From NCBI RefSeq assembly GCF_001643305.1, contig NZ_LSGW01000049.1, positions 124,001 through 188,000 on the forward strand: a stretch of DNA of 64,000 nt, given 5' to 3'. Below, in pieces: positions 21,117 to 30,053 of this stretch. Every line of letters begins with the position of its first letter. The first letter of the stretch is position 1. The stretch is from Aeromonas salmonicida subsp. salmonicida. Lineage in GTDB: Bacteria; Pseudomonadota; Gammaproteobacteria; Enterobacterales; Aeromonadaceae. The notes beneath the pieces are model-generated. The model had not been told where the DNA came from. It saw nothing but the letters and a program-made list of their open reading frames with translations, and did not search any database. The position numbers and the translations under genes are program-made.

Positions 21117-21393
21117 AGAATCCCTGGCCCCTCTTGGCAACCGCATGCCAGAGAGGGTGTACCTTATTGACACCACACACAGAATCTTGTGCCTGATGGG
21201 TTTGCGGCGGATCGCCGGAAAAAACAGAGGGGCGGGTTCTTTTGAGCCAGACTCCTGCCCCTCACCGTGTGCCTCTGTTGCCAGGCTGCTGGCCCACGAC
21301 AAGGGGCGTCGTTGTATCAGGCGCCATCACACTTTTGCACTGCGCCGCCCATCTATGGCTGGTACGCCAGCCTCCCGGAGCAGGGGCTATGGC
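21117..21393. other. Non-coding gap between the two polysaccharide operons
   Basis: No credible gene. It contains two hairpins: CCTCTTGGCA/TGCCAGAGAGG around 21131-21157 (one bulge), and a perfect GGCTGG-TACG-CCAGCC at 21357-21372, 22 nt past the stop of the HlyD-like gene. The latter may end that operon but lacks a T-run. The rest has no recognised signal. Confidence 0.4.
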
Positions 21394-22443
21394 TCAATCA
21401 AACAGCACGGTAACCGGCAGTCCCTCCACTTGCAGATTGGGCGGCAACTTGTCATCCAGTGACAAGGCGACCTTGAGCGTCGCCTTCTCCCCTTCAAACG
21501 GGGCAGCCAATTGCGCCGGCAACTTGCCGGCCAGCTCGACCGGCCTGGCCACTCTGGCTGCCAGCCGCTCGCCACTGGGCAACTGGACTATGGCCCTGTG
21601 CCCCGTCTCCATGGAGGACAAATACCTGGGCTGCACATAGGCAATGACCAGGGGATCCTCACGCTTGGCGATCAACGCAAGCGGTGCCCCCGAGAAGACC
21701 CAGTCCCCCGCCTGCACCAGCACATCGGACACCTTGCCCCTGGCCGGCGCCAATGGCTGCTGCTGCCTCGACATGGCTTCCATCTCCGTCAACTCCTGCT
21801 CCAGAGAGTGGCGAGCACTGGCCAGCGGCCCCGTCAGGTGATCTTCCCTGACCTGCAACCCCTGCTGCGCTTTCTCGACCCTGGCCTGTTGCAGGGCGAT
21901 GCGTGACTGGGTCCAGCTCAGCAGGGCACTGGCATATTCGGCACTGGATACCAGTTTCTGCTGCCGGTAGTTCGCATACTCCTGATAGATGCCCTCCTGC
22001 TCACGGGAGCTCCGTTCGGCAATGCTGATCTGTCCATCCAGGATGCGCACTATCTCCTGCTCGGCGAGCTGCTTGTTGAGCTCAATCGCCTTCAAGCGGG
22101 CCTTGCGCGCCTCAATGTTGGCATTGAGCGTCGGGGATTCGAACCGCATCAATACATCCCCCTGTGAGACGGATTGTCCGGGCGCCGTGTAGATATTGCG
22201 GATAAAGCCATCGCCATTGGCCACCACCAGCAGGGGCTCGGTCGTGATAATGGCTGGCGCCTGAGTCAGCCACCACTCTTGCCCCAGATACCAGAGCAGT
22301 ATGATGACGGGGCTGAAGGCCAGCAGCAGGATCAGATACCAGCGCGCCCTGAATGCCATCCGCCTGGCGGGTGCATACAATACGCGGATCCCCTGTTCCG
22401 AGGTCGCATCCTGCTTTTTAGGGGTGTTGAATGTCACTTTCAT
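21394..22443 (-). CDS. HlyD-family membrane-fusion protein of a polysaccharide synthase locus
   Basis: 349 aa. One N-terminal membrane helix (about residues 35-58, LILLLAFSPVIILLWYLG), then a biotinyl-lipoyl half (VVANGDGFIRNIYTAPGQSVSQGDVLMRFESPT), a long alpha-hairpin (about residues 110-230, Gln/Glu/Arg-rich coiled coil), and the second lipoyl half (APARGKVSDVLVQAGDWVFSG). This is an Alg44/HlyD-like periplasmic adaptor. The start is ATG 22443, overlapping the glycosyltransferase stop by 1 nt (TGATG). With the GT2 gene it probably forms a synthase-export unit. No PilZ domain is seen, unlike Alg44. Confidence 0.8.
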   Translation of the reverse strand: MKVTFNTPKKQDATSEQGIRVLYAPARRMAFRARWYLILLLAFSPVIILLWYLGQEWWLTQAPAIITTEPLLVVANGDGFIRNIYTAPGQSVSQGDVLMRFESPTLNANIEARKARLKAIELNKQLAEQEIVRILDGQISIAERSSREQEGIYQEYANYRQQKLVSSAEYASALLSWTQSRIALQQARVEKAQQGLQVREDHLTGPLASARHSLEQELTEMEAMSRQQQPLAPARGKVSDVLVQAGDWVFSGAPLALIAKREDPLVIAYVQPRYLSSMETGHRAIVQLPSGERLAARVARPVELAGKLPAQLAAPFEGEKATLKVALSLDDKLPPNLQVEGLPVTVLFD

Positions 22444-23783
22444 CAGAATTTGTTTCCTCGTTTCAGAACCCACCATGGCGCCATGCTGCTCTCTTCGTGG
22501 CTGCGCCGGAATATTTCATTAAGCAGTGCCACGGCACACCACAAGCGCATCAGCAGGGTGTAAACCGGGTAGAGACACAACCAGGGCAAGAGCCCGAGAT
22601 CGGCCCTGGGTCGCTCGGATATGGCGAGCAGGAACACCAGGAAATTGACCAGAGTGAGAAACAGGTAGACCAGATAGAGACAGAGCATCATGGCCGTCAC
22701 AAACTGGCCCGGATAACTGAAGACCAGCCACCAGCTATAGCCCATGACCAGCAGCGGCAACACCACGTTTTGCGCCACCCCGTAGACGAGGGTGAACAGG
22801 AAGGTTTTCCATCCCAGTATGCGGGGTGTCAGCGACAGCTTGTGTTTGCGCAGATAGAGAAAAAGCAGGTCGCCATCCCAACGCAGACGCTGTTTGGCCA
22901 GCGTGACCAGATCCGGGGGGGCATCCGTGTGACCTATGGCTCTGGGCGCGAACCCTATCTTCAGACCGGGATGGCGCTTGAGGTAGTGCTTGATCCGCAA
23001 CGTCAGATCCAGATCTTCCGCCGTGTGGGTATCCCAGCCCCCAATCTGGCGCAGGAAATCACGACGAAATGCCCCGGATGCCCCCGAAATGTTGTTGATC
23101 AGATTCCACTCGCTCAGACCCGTCTTGCCCCCCTGCATGGAGATCATGTATTCGATCCCCTGCATCCGGGTCAGCAGCCCGGCGTGCAGGTTGCGCACCC
23201 GCAATGCACCGCCCACCGCCGGCATATCAGGGTCGTCAAAACAGGCGACAATCTCGTCGATCATGTTGTTGTCAAAGGAGGTATCCCCATCGGCGTTCAT
23301 CACTATCTCACCGGTCGCCGCCGACAGACCCGCATTCAGGGTCGATACCCGCCCACCGCGCTGCCACTTGGGCAACAGCACCAGGGTTCGGGTCTGGCAT
23401 CCCTGAAACTCGCGGACACAGTTCAAGGCCGCCTGGTAGGTATGAGCGTTGGCATTGGCGCCATCGATGACAGCGATGATCTCCAGATGCCCGCGGTACA
23501 GCTGCTCCTTGAGGGTCAATATGGTGGAGCGGATCGCGTCACCCTCTCCATAGCAGGTGATGATGCAGGAGACGCTCGGGCAGCGTCGTGACAGCGGCAG
23601 GTCCGAGGCCTGGGGCACCTGGCGGGCATACCACTTGAGGATACCGGTCAGGGTCAGCGCCATCAGCGGCACCTCAATCAACAGCAGCATGGGCAACAGC
23701 AGCAGTATCATACTGGGGGACACCGACAGGCTGCCCAGTATCTCCATCAGGATGTAATACACGGTTCTCAGCCAGTCATGCAT
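22443..23783 (-). CDS. Processive GT2 polysaccharide synthase, unknown product
   Basis: 446-aa membrane glycosyltransferase distinct from PgaC. N-terminal membrane helices (about residues 15-55) precede a GT2 domain with CYGEGDA, a DGAN nucleotide site, NADGDTSFD (metal-binding DxD), TAEDLDLTL (catalytic Asp) and QRLRW; C-terminal helices cover about residues 310-430. The complete Q/RxxRW set marks a processive enzyme of the cellulose/chitin/PNAG synthase class. The start is ATG 23783, with GGGAG 7 nt upstream; it slightly overlaps the preceding gene. Sugar specificity cannot be read from the sequence. Confidence 0.85.
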   Translation of the reverse strand: MHDWLRTVYYILMEILGSLSVSPSMILLLLPMLLLIEVPLMALTLTGILKWYARQVPQASDLPLSRRCPSVSCIITCYGEGDAIRSTILTLKEQLYRGHLEIIAVIDGANANAHTYQAALNCVREFQGCQTRTLVLLPKWQRGGRVSTLNAGLSAATGEIVMNADGDTSFDNNMIDEIVACFDDPDMPAVGGALRVRNLHAGLLTRMQGIEYMISMQGGKTGLSEWNLINNISGASGAFRRDFLRQIGGWDTHTAEDLDLTLRIKHYLKRHPGLKIGFAPRAIGHTDAPPDLVTLAKQRLRWDGDLLFLYLRKHKLSLTPRILGWKTFLFTLVYGVAQNVVLPLLVMGYSWWLVFSYPGQFVTAMMLCLYLVYLFLTLVNFLVFLLAISERPRADLGLLPWLCLYPVYTLLMRLWCAVALLNEIFRRSHEESSMAPWWVLKRGNKF

Positions 23784-24939
23784 GCTGGATGCTCCCATCC
23801 AGCCAGCGACTCAGCCACAGGCTGGCATCGTCCCCCAGGCTGGCAGGCAGGGGTTGCACCTTCACATCGAGCGCCAGTGTGTCCAGCCCCTCGATATGGT
23901 TCAGCTCCAGGATCCGGCTCTGCAACATCGCCCTGTCTTCTGCATCCGTGTATGGCAGCAACAGCAGCAGTTGATCATCTGCGTACTGGCAAACCACATC
24001 CGTGTCCCGGAACAGTGCCTGCAGACGGGCGAGCAGGGCGGCCAGCCGCTGCAACGCTTTCAGCAAGCCCAGCTCAGCCCGAAACTCGGCCAGGTGCTCA
24101 ACCCGGATCGCCAGCAGGGTATGACTGCCACCGTGGCGCTGCAGCAGGCTGTTGCTCCACTGCAACAACCAGGGGAAGTGATCCATCGCCATGGGGGTGC
24201 CCCAGGTCAGGGGCAGATGCAACCGCTGGGTGCCCTCACGGGCAACATGATGCGCCAGCTTGCCGATGCGGTATTCATGGATGGGCGCCACCACAAGGTC
24301 ATCCGGCTTGCCTGACCGCACTCATGACAGCGCGCCAGCACGGCCGCCTCCATGAAACGGGCGTGACAGGAGAGACAAAGGTACTTCTCCAGCGGCCGAT
24401 CATAGTCCACTCCTATGTGGCGCAAGGTGGTCACACACTTGGGACAACGCAATGCCCCCTGCTGCATGAAGGCATCCTGGTCATCCACGTGACCACAGGT
24501 GAAACAGTGCACGGCAGGCTTGGCCTCAAGGGCAATGTGGGCACATTCCGGGCACACATCGACGAAGTTGAGGTGGGCCGAGTGACAGCGGTTGCACAGG
24601 CGCACGCGATCCACCAGTTGCTCGCTCTGCAGCAGACGTTCGGAAACCAGTTGCGGCAAGGAGCCAGCAGCCTCGCTGCCCAGCAGACAATCGAGCAGAG
24701 GATACGCCAGCATGGGGGAGAGCGGGCTCTTCTCCAGGCAGAAAACGGGGTGCAAGTAACGGTCAGGATCACGGCGAACTGCCTGCAAGACCCTGTCTTG
24801 CTCGTCGGCGGGCAAATTGAGCAGCAGTACGGCGTGTTGTGCCGGGTTCCACTGGGACCAATCGGCGAGAGGCTGGGTGGCACGATCCACCGGGGCCCCC
24901 CAGCAGGGCAATCCGGCTGGGTTGTTCACTTGTACTCAT
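23776..24939 (-). pseudogene. Zinc-ribbon (TackOD1-like) plus degenerate GGDEF protein, with one or two frameshifts
   Basis: The middle frame (24929 to about 24310) has at least four CxxC-type knuckles (CNRCH, CPECA, CFTCG, CPKC, CLSCH, CHECG), like the TackOD1 output domain. Just after CHECGQ the sensible sequence moves to another frame (KPDDLVVAPIHEYRIGKLA) and continues as a GGDEF-fold domain whose active site reads YADDQ instead of GGEEF, so it would be catalytically dead. One missing base near 24310 explains this. At the 5' end, a G6/C4 tract near 24893 may hold a compensating extra base: then the protein would start MSTSEQPSRIALLGAP at 24939, and the total length (1164 nt) is divisible by three. 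First gene of the operon. It could be a true pseudogene or a sequencing error. Confidence 0.65.
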
Positions 24940-25007
24940 CATGAGGAAATAACCTCTTTCCACAGACTGAAATATAGGGAGCCGCCCTGCAGGAGGGCTG
25001 GCGTACC

Positions 25008-25069
25008 GGTATCAACAACGAGGAATGAAGAGGCCACGCACGGCGCACTCTCCAGCCAGGTTTGATACC
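25008..25069. repeat. Long-range inverted repeat in the second polysaccharide leader
   Basis: GGTATCAA (25008-25015) and TTGATACC (25062-25069) are exact complements with a 46-nt loop, between the conserved leader element and the first gene. A possible alternative fold of the leader; no U-run follows. Confidence 0.35.
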
Positions 25070-25154
25070 AACGGCATGGCCGGTTCAATCGACAGACGTC
25101 ATGGATATGGCGGGAGCGGGCAGAGGGTTGAACACTGATAGCTGACGCCGTATT

Positions 25155-25291
25155 CAATATGCGGCTCAGCCGTCTCGGGGAGAGAGACCTGTAGCTTTCC
25201 CAACCCGATTCGCATCGGGAGTGGCAAGGAGGATAATTGTGGTGTTGCATGACATTTAGTCAATCGAGCCAGACAAGAACCCTTATCGATA
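25155..25291 (-). promoter_or_regulatory. Shared promoter-leader cassette, copy B (upstream of the second polysaccharide operon)
   Basis: Counterpart of 20981-21116. The minus strand carries the same upstream block, TTGACT (25258-25263), the tetraloop hairpin CCCGAT-GCGA-ATCGGG (25204-25219), GGAAAG, TACAGG, and the hairpin GTCTC...GAGAC (25172-25188, 7-nt loop versus 6 in copy A). Differences concentrate in the spacer between -35 and -10 and in hairpin loops, while the tetraloop stem and the two short strings are fixed. The -10 is unclear (AATTAT or a neighbour). The first gene begins about 215 nt downstream, a long leader. Confidence 0.7.
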
Positions 25292-25663
25292 CCCCATGCC
25301 GGACGGCCTGCCATTGGGGGCCCGGTCGCCCCAACCACTATTGAGGCAATAAACAGCACTGCGTCTTGCTTGGCCTGCACCCGGGGACCAACAAAAAAGG
25401 GGACTGCGCAGCGCCTGCAAGCCCCATGCTGTCGACGTTGACGCACAAGGATGCGCGGCGCACTGACTACGACAGATAGCGTCATGACCCAAGAAAACAA
25501 GCATCATCTGACATCCCCCTGACCGGGCGTCATCAACCCGAGCCTGCCCACGGATCCAGTGCAAGGGCCTATGACTTGCCGCCGCTGGTGCGGGCAAATT
25601 TGGCTGTACCGCAGAACGGGCAAGGGCGTACCCTGATGCCATCGACTTGGCCAAGGATCTTGA
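25292..25663. other. Divergent gap before the glycoside hydrolase gene
   Basis: No gene supported. It must contain the promoter of the hydrolase gene at 25664. Apart from a short GC-rich inverted stretch near 25316-25335 nothing recognisable was found. Confidence 0.4.
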
Positions 25664-27853
25664 ATGAAGGGTTTACGGATAAAGGCGCCAGTACTGGGCT
25701 GCCTGCTGATTTCACTGCTGGCGGCACCTCTGGCCGCCGCCCCCCTGATACTGCAAGGGGAGACGCTGAGCTATCGCATCGCCCCCGATACCCTGGCCAT
25801 CTCGGTCAACAAGATGCCGGTCAGTGACGGCCAACCCGCCCGTCAGGTCGACAAGCTGACCCGGGGGGAGCAAGAGGCCAACTGGCACTGGCCTGCCCAA
25901 GACGCCAGGGTCGAGGTCAAACTGGACGGTGATGATCTGCTGCTGACCCTTGCCAGCGACACGCCCCGTCAACTGGCCTGGTACAGCCTGCCGAAAAACC
26001 AGACCCACCTCTCCATGGCCTTTGGCGAGGGCAGCCGCTTCTCGGTGCGTGACAGCGACTGGCTCGGCTATGTCGGCGACGAACTGGCCGAACTCAACAC
26101 CCATTACGACCTCAAGCTGCCGCTGTGGAGCCAGGATGCGGGCAAACAGACCTACAGCTGGATCCTGCAAACCCCCTACGACAACCAGCTCAACTTCACC
26201 CGCAAGGGGGGGCGCCTGCAACTGAGCGCCCGCCACGAATTCAGCAGCTTCAACCAGCAGGCTCCCATGGTGGTGCGTCTGAGCGTGGGGGATGACTGGC
26301 TGGCGGGGGCCCGTCGCTATCGGGAGTGGTTGCAGGCCGAGGGGGAGTGGCAATCCCTCGCTGACAAGTTTGCCCGGATCCCCGCTGGCCGCCGCCTGAT
26401 TGGTGCCAGCCATGTCTATCTGTGGGGAGATGCCCTGCTGGATCGACAGGATGTGAAGGATTGGCCAGGCCTGCGGGCCAGACTCAATCAAAAGCCGGCC
26501 TGGCTGCAAGCGTTCAGCGGCGAGGAGCGGGAAGCGCTGGCCGCAACGGCTCCCGAGCCCTGGCAGCAGACATTGATCATGGCCGGGCTCAACCGGCTGA
26601 TTGCCAGCCAGTTGCCCCTGCCCGCCCAGCAGGGCCCCGTCAGCCAGAGCAAGGTGCTGGCCCTGCGCCAGCAGTGGGTCAGGGGTCAGCTGGGAGATCT
26701 GCTGGTTGCACAGACTCGCTGGGGACAGGGCCTGTCACTGCCTGTGATAGAGGCGCTGCAACAGGCGGGACTGAACAAGCTCTGGCTCGGCACCCCGCAA
26801 TGGACGGCGGCCCTGCAACAGAGTTATGCCGTCACCGCCGCCCAGCGCCTGGGCTATCTGGTGGGCAGCTATGACTCCTACGATACCGCCATCCTCCCCG
26901 GCAGCAACGACAGCTGGCTCACCGCCCAGATCCCCCCCAAGATCGGCAAGCGCTGCGCCATCATGGAGGCCAACGGCAAACCCAAACCCGGCTTTGGTGG
27001 CGAGGGAGCCTACCTCAATCCCGGTTGCACCCTGCCCTTCGCCAAGAGCCGCATGAGCGAGCTGGCCAAAGCCAGCGGCATCAACAGCCTCTTCCTCGAC
27101 GTGGATGGCACCGCCATGGCCTCCAACGATTACAACCCGGCCCATCAGCAGGGCAGCCAGGCCATGATCGCCGCCCGCAATGCCCGCATGGCCTGGGTGG
27201 GAGAGCGGCTCGGGCTGGTGCTGGGCTCGGAGGATGGCAATGCCCTCACCAGCAAACCACTGATGTTTGCCCACGGCATTCAGAGCTGGGGGTTCGGCTG
27301 GCAGGATGCCAGCATGCGCAAGCAGGCCAAGTCCTCCTATTACCTCGGCAAGTGGTGGCCGGACGAGGCGCCGCAGGTCTTCTTTCAGCCCGCTCGCCTC
27401 AAGCCGCGCTACCTGAAAACCGTGTTCAATCCGGCGGACAGGTTGCCCCTCTATCAGGCTGTGTTCCACGACTCTGTGCTCAACAGCCATCACTGGCTGC
27501 TGGACAACCTCAAGTTTCCGGGCATCAAGGAGGAGCGTGCCCTGCTCGGCCTGCTTTACAACACACCACCGCTGGTCAACCTGAGCCGCAGCACGCTGGA
27601 GAGCCGCCTGCCCGAGCTGGTCAGACTGAGCGATCAATTCGCGCCGCTGCACGAGGCATTGTGGGACAAGGCGCTGGTGGGATTTCGCTGGCGCGACGGG
27701 GTGGGCCGGGTGCAGGAGACCCGCTTCTCGGATGGCAGCCGGCTGGTAGCCAACTTCAGCAACAGCTCCATCATGCTCGATGGCCAGAAACTGCCGGGCA
27801 AGCACCTGCTCGTCGCCCTCAAGGGCAAGCCGGTCACCCTGCTGACGATGTGA
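25664..27853 (+). CDS. Secreted glycoside hydrolase-like protein (GH101-related fold suspected)
   Basis: 729 aa with a signal peptide (VLGCLLISLLAAPLAAA). An N-terminal beta-sandwich-like half (about residues 30-230) precedes a probable TIM barrel with the acidic strand ends SLFLDVDGTAMAS and LVLGSEDGNA, and a C-terminal beta domain. The pattern resembles large glycosidases of the GH101/DUF5696 type, but I cannot name the family with certainty. AAGGA lies 7 nt before the ATG. It is divergent from the second polysaccharide operon, so it may trim or release that polymer, as PgaB, AlgL or BcsZ do in other systems. That role is inference. Confidence 0.6.
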   Translation: MKGLRIKAPVLGCLLISLLAAPLAAAPLILQGETLSYRIAPDTLAISVNKMPVSDGQPARQVDKLTRGEQEANWHWPAQDARVEVKLDGDDLLLTLASDTPRQLAWYSLPKNQTHLSMAFGEGSRFSVRDSDWLGYVGDELAELNTHYDLKLPLWSQDAGKQTYSWILQTPYDNQLNFTRKGGRLQLSARHEFSSFNQQAPMVVRLSVGDDWLAGARRYREWLQAEGEWQSLADKFARIPAGRRLIGASHVYLWGDALLDRQDVKDWPGLRARLNQKPAWLQAFSGEEREALAATAPEPWQQTLIMAGLNRLIASQLPLPAQQGPVSQSKVLALRQQWVRGQLGDLLVAQTRWGQGLSLPVIEALQQAGLNKLWLGTPQWTAALQQSYAVTAAQRLGYLVGSYDSYDTAILPGSNDSWLTAQIPPKIGKRCAIMEANGKPKPGFGGEGAYLNPGCTLPFAKSRMSELAKASGINSLFLDVDGTAMASNDYNPAHQQGSQAMIAARNARMAWVGERLGLVLGSEDGNALTSKPLMFAHGIQSWGFGWQDASMRKQAKSSYYLGKWWPDEAPQVFFQPARLKPRYLKTVFNPADRLPLYQAVFHDSVLNSHHWLLDNLKFPGIKEERALLGLLYNTPPLVNLSRSTLESRLPELVRLSDQFAPLHEALWDKALVGFRWRDGVGRVQETRFSDGSRLVANFSNSSIMLDGQKLPGKHLLVALKGKPVTLLTM

Positions 27854-27877
27854 TCAACTCGCTCACCATATAAAGAG

Positions 27878-27906
27878 AGAGCCCTGCCAATTGGCAGGGC
27901 TCTTTT
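27878..27906. terminator. Bidirectional rho-independent terminator
   Basis: 11-bp perfect stem AGAGCCCTGCC/GGCAGGGCTCT with loop AATT, T-run on the plus side and T-rich sequence on the minus side, between convergent genes. Confidence 0.9.
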
Positions 27907-27921
27907 GCAGGCGGGGTTCAT

Positions 27922-29772
27922 CTAGCCCTGGGTGGCGGGCTCGACTTCGCTCTGGCGCCGGATCCAGCCCTCGAAGTCCGCCAGCATGCGCGCCTCCGAC
28001 TCGCTGTTGTCGGCAATCAGCTCACTGCCATGCACCACCCGGATGCGGGCATTGAGGGGCGCCCCCTCACCGGCCGGCGGCCTTTGCTGCGCCGCCGCCA
28101 TGCAGGCTTGGGCCTGCGCCCAGGCGTCGGCCACGCTCTGGTTGCATACCTCGGCCAGCGGCACGGCGCTGAATCCTTCGCCGGTCAGGCTGCGCAGCGT
28201 CTCATCGTGGGTCATGCCGTTGCCCGGCCCCCAGTAGTGAGCCGCCAGATCCGGACCGATGCGCGGGTTGTCGGTGAGATAACCATCGCGCTGAAGGAAA
28301 TAGGCGCGGGTCTGTTCCACCGCCATCAGTGCCAGCAGATAGCCGTGATAGGCACAAGCCGACTCCTGATTCAGCAGATGCGGAATGGCCAGCAGCGGCC
28401 TAGGGCTCTCTGTCCCCAGTATCTTGCGCTCCCACTGACGGGCCAGCGCCAGCACGGCGTCCGGAGTGCGATCGATCTCCTCCATGGCGTAGAGATCCCG
28501 CTCGAAGTAGGAAACCAGCGCTATCTGGCGCTCGTTGAAGGCACGAAACGGCTGACGCGCCGCTATCATGGCCTTGATGAGCGAATCTGGGATCACCTCT
28601 CCCGCCGCGTTCCTGGCATAGTGCTTGAGCCAGTCCGCATCGTCCAGCAGGCTGTCGCAGAACATGGACTGGGTCTCGGCATAGGCCATGGAGGTGGGTG
28701 GAAACTCCTGAGAAAAGCAGGGGGCGTTGCCGGTCACATTGGCAAAGTGAGCGGCGTGGCCCCCCTCGTGGAACAGGGTATTGAGACCACTCCAGCCGCT
28801 GCCCACCTGAACCGGGTTGGCCAGACTGGTGAAGTTGACCACGGCGGGGACCCACTTGTCCTCCTGCCAGAAGCTGGGCACAGGGCCGTGGCAGAAGCCG
28901 TTCTCGTATTTCCCCTCCCAGGTCAACAGATCCAGGGTCAGGGTCGCATCCCGATACTGGATGCCGAGCCGGCGGAAGCTCTCGACCCAGTCCTTCAGCG
29001 CCCGCGAGAAAGGCACATAGGGGTCGAGCTGGCGGGTCACGTCGCCGCTGACGAAATAGCGCAGGTTGTGGGGCTGCAGCGCCGCCTCTCCCTTGGCGCT
29101 TTTCAGCTCTGCCAGACTCTGCTGCACCCGCTGCTCGGTGCGGGCGATAAAATCATCCAGCACGGCAAACAGCTGTTCCGGGCTCATCTGCTCGTTCTTG
29201 CGCACCTTGTAATCGAAATAGTCGCGATACCCCATGGCACGGGCGAAGCGGTTGCGGATCGCCACTACCTCGAGAAAGCCGTTGTCGACCACCCACTGTT
29301 CCAGGGTATGGAACATGGCCAGCGCGCTCTGGCGCACCGCCTCGTTCGGGCTGGCGGCAAGGGAGGTGCTGGCGGCGGGCAGACTGCCGGCGACCTGCTG
29401 ACCCTGCTCATCCAGCAAGCTGAGTTTCAGCTCCCGGCGACGGGCAAACAGCGCAGCCTCGGCCGCCACCAGCTCGTCCATCAGGGCGGCGGCAGCCGGA
29501 TCCTCGATGACGTTGCACTCGAAGAAGGCAATCCAGCCCCCCAGACCACGCTTGAGATCCGCCTCTTCGGCCCGGGACAGCATCTCTCTGAGCTCCGGCA
29601 GTCGGGCCGGGTTGGCGCAAAACGCCTTGTAGGCCTGCTCGGCGGCGGTGAAACCTGCCTGATCGTCACTGGTGCCCATGTAGGTGGACCAGAACAGGTC
29701 CTCCTTGCGCCTGTGTACCTGCAGGTAATCGGCATTGAGCTGATTCAAATAATTCCTGGCAATGGAATGCAT
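27922..29772 (-). CDS. M3-family zinc metallopeptidase
   Basis: 616-aa cytoplasmic oligopeptidase-like enzyme. The zinc site HEGGH is seen in TLFHEGGHAAHF (about residues 345-355), with a downstream Glu in the segment PTSMAYAETQSMF. No signal peptide. The size and all-helical composition fit the M3 (oligoendopeptidase F-like) group, which trims short peptides. The start ATG 29772 is followed by a continuous helical N-terminus; GAGGGA lies just upstream. Likely a single-gene unit, with a strong terminator behind. Confidence 0.85.
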   Translation of the reverse strand: MHSIARNYLNQLNADYLQVHRRKEDLFWSTYMGTSDDQAGFTAAEQAYKAFCANPARLPELREMLSRAEEADLKRGLGGWIAFFECNVIEDPAAAALMDELVAAEAALFARRRELKLSLLDEQGQQVAGSLPAASTSLAASPNEAVRQSALAMFHTLEQWVVDNGFLEVVAIRNRFARAMGYRDYFDYKVRKNEQMSPEQLFAVLDDFIARTEQRVQQSLAELKSAKGEAALQPHNLRYFVSGDVTRQLDPYVPFSRALKDWVESFRRLGIQYRDATLTLDLLTWEGKYENGFCHGPVPSFWQEDKWVPAVVNFTSLANPVQVGSGWSGLNTLFHEGGHAAHFANVTGNAPCFSQEFPPTSMAYAETQSMFCDSLLDDADWLKHYARNAAGEVIPDSLIKAMIAARQPFRAFNERQIALVSYFERDLYAMEEIDRTPDAVLALARQWERKILGTESPRPLLAIPHLLNQESACAYHGYLLALMAVEQTRAYFLQRDGYLTDNPRIGPDLAAHYWGPGNGMTHDETLRSLTGEGFSAVPLAEVCNQSVADAWAQAQACMAAAQQRPPAGEGAPLNARIRVVHGSELIADNSESEARMLADFEGWIRRQSEVEPATQG

Positions 29773-30053
29773 AAATTCCCTCTTGTATGGGGCTGACCCG
29801 TACGGGTGCCCGCTCCTTTTTGGTGAAATGCCAAGCCATTCACATTTTTTGGCAAATGATGCGCCGGGATGCGCACAACCACGCTACCAAAAGCGACGGT
29901 TTCTGTCTGCTGGCTATACTGGTTGTCAAAACACTCAATTAGCATTCAGTCACCACAAGTTATTGAAAGTTAATTAAATGTTAATAACCAAATAATCAGG
30001 GCCATCGTCATGTCTGGCCACAGCAAGACCCACAGGGAAATCAGGGAGACCTT
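29773..30053. other. Divergent promoter region, peptidase / chemoreceptor
   Basis: 281 bp, AT-rich between 29930 and 30000, as expected for promoters on both sides. No gene, and no confident sigma-28 promoter or operator identified. Confidence 0.4.
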
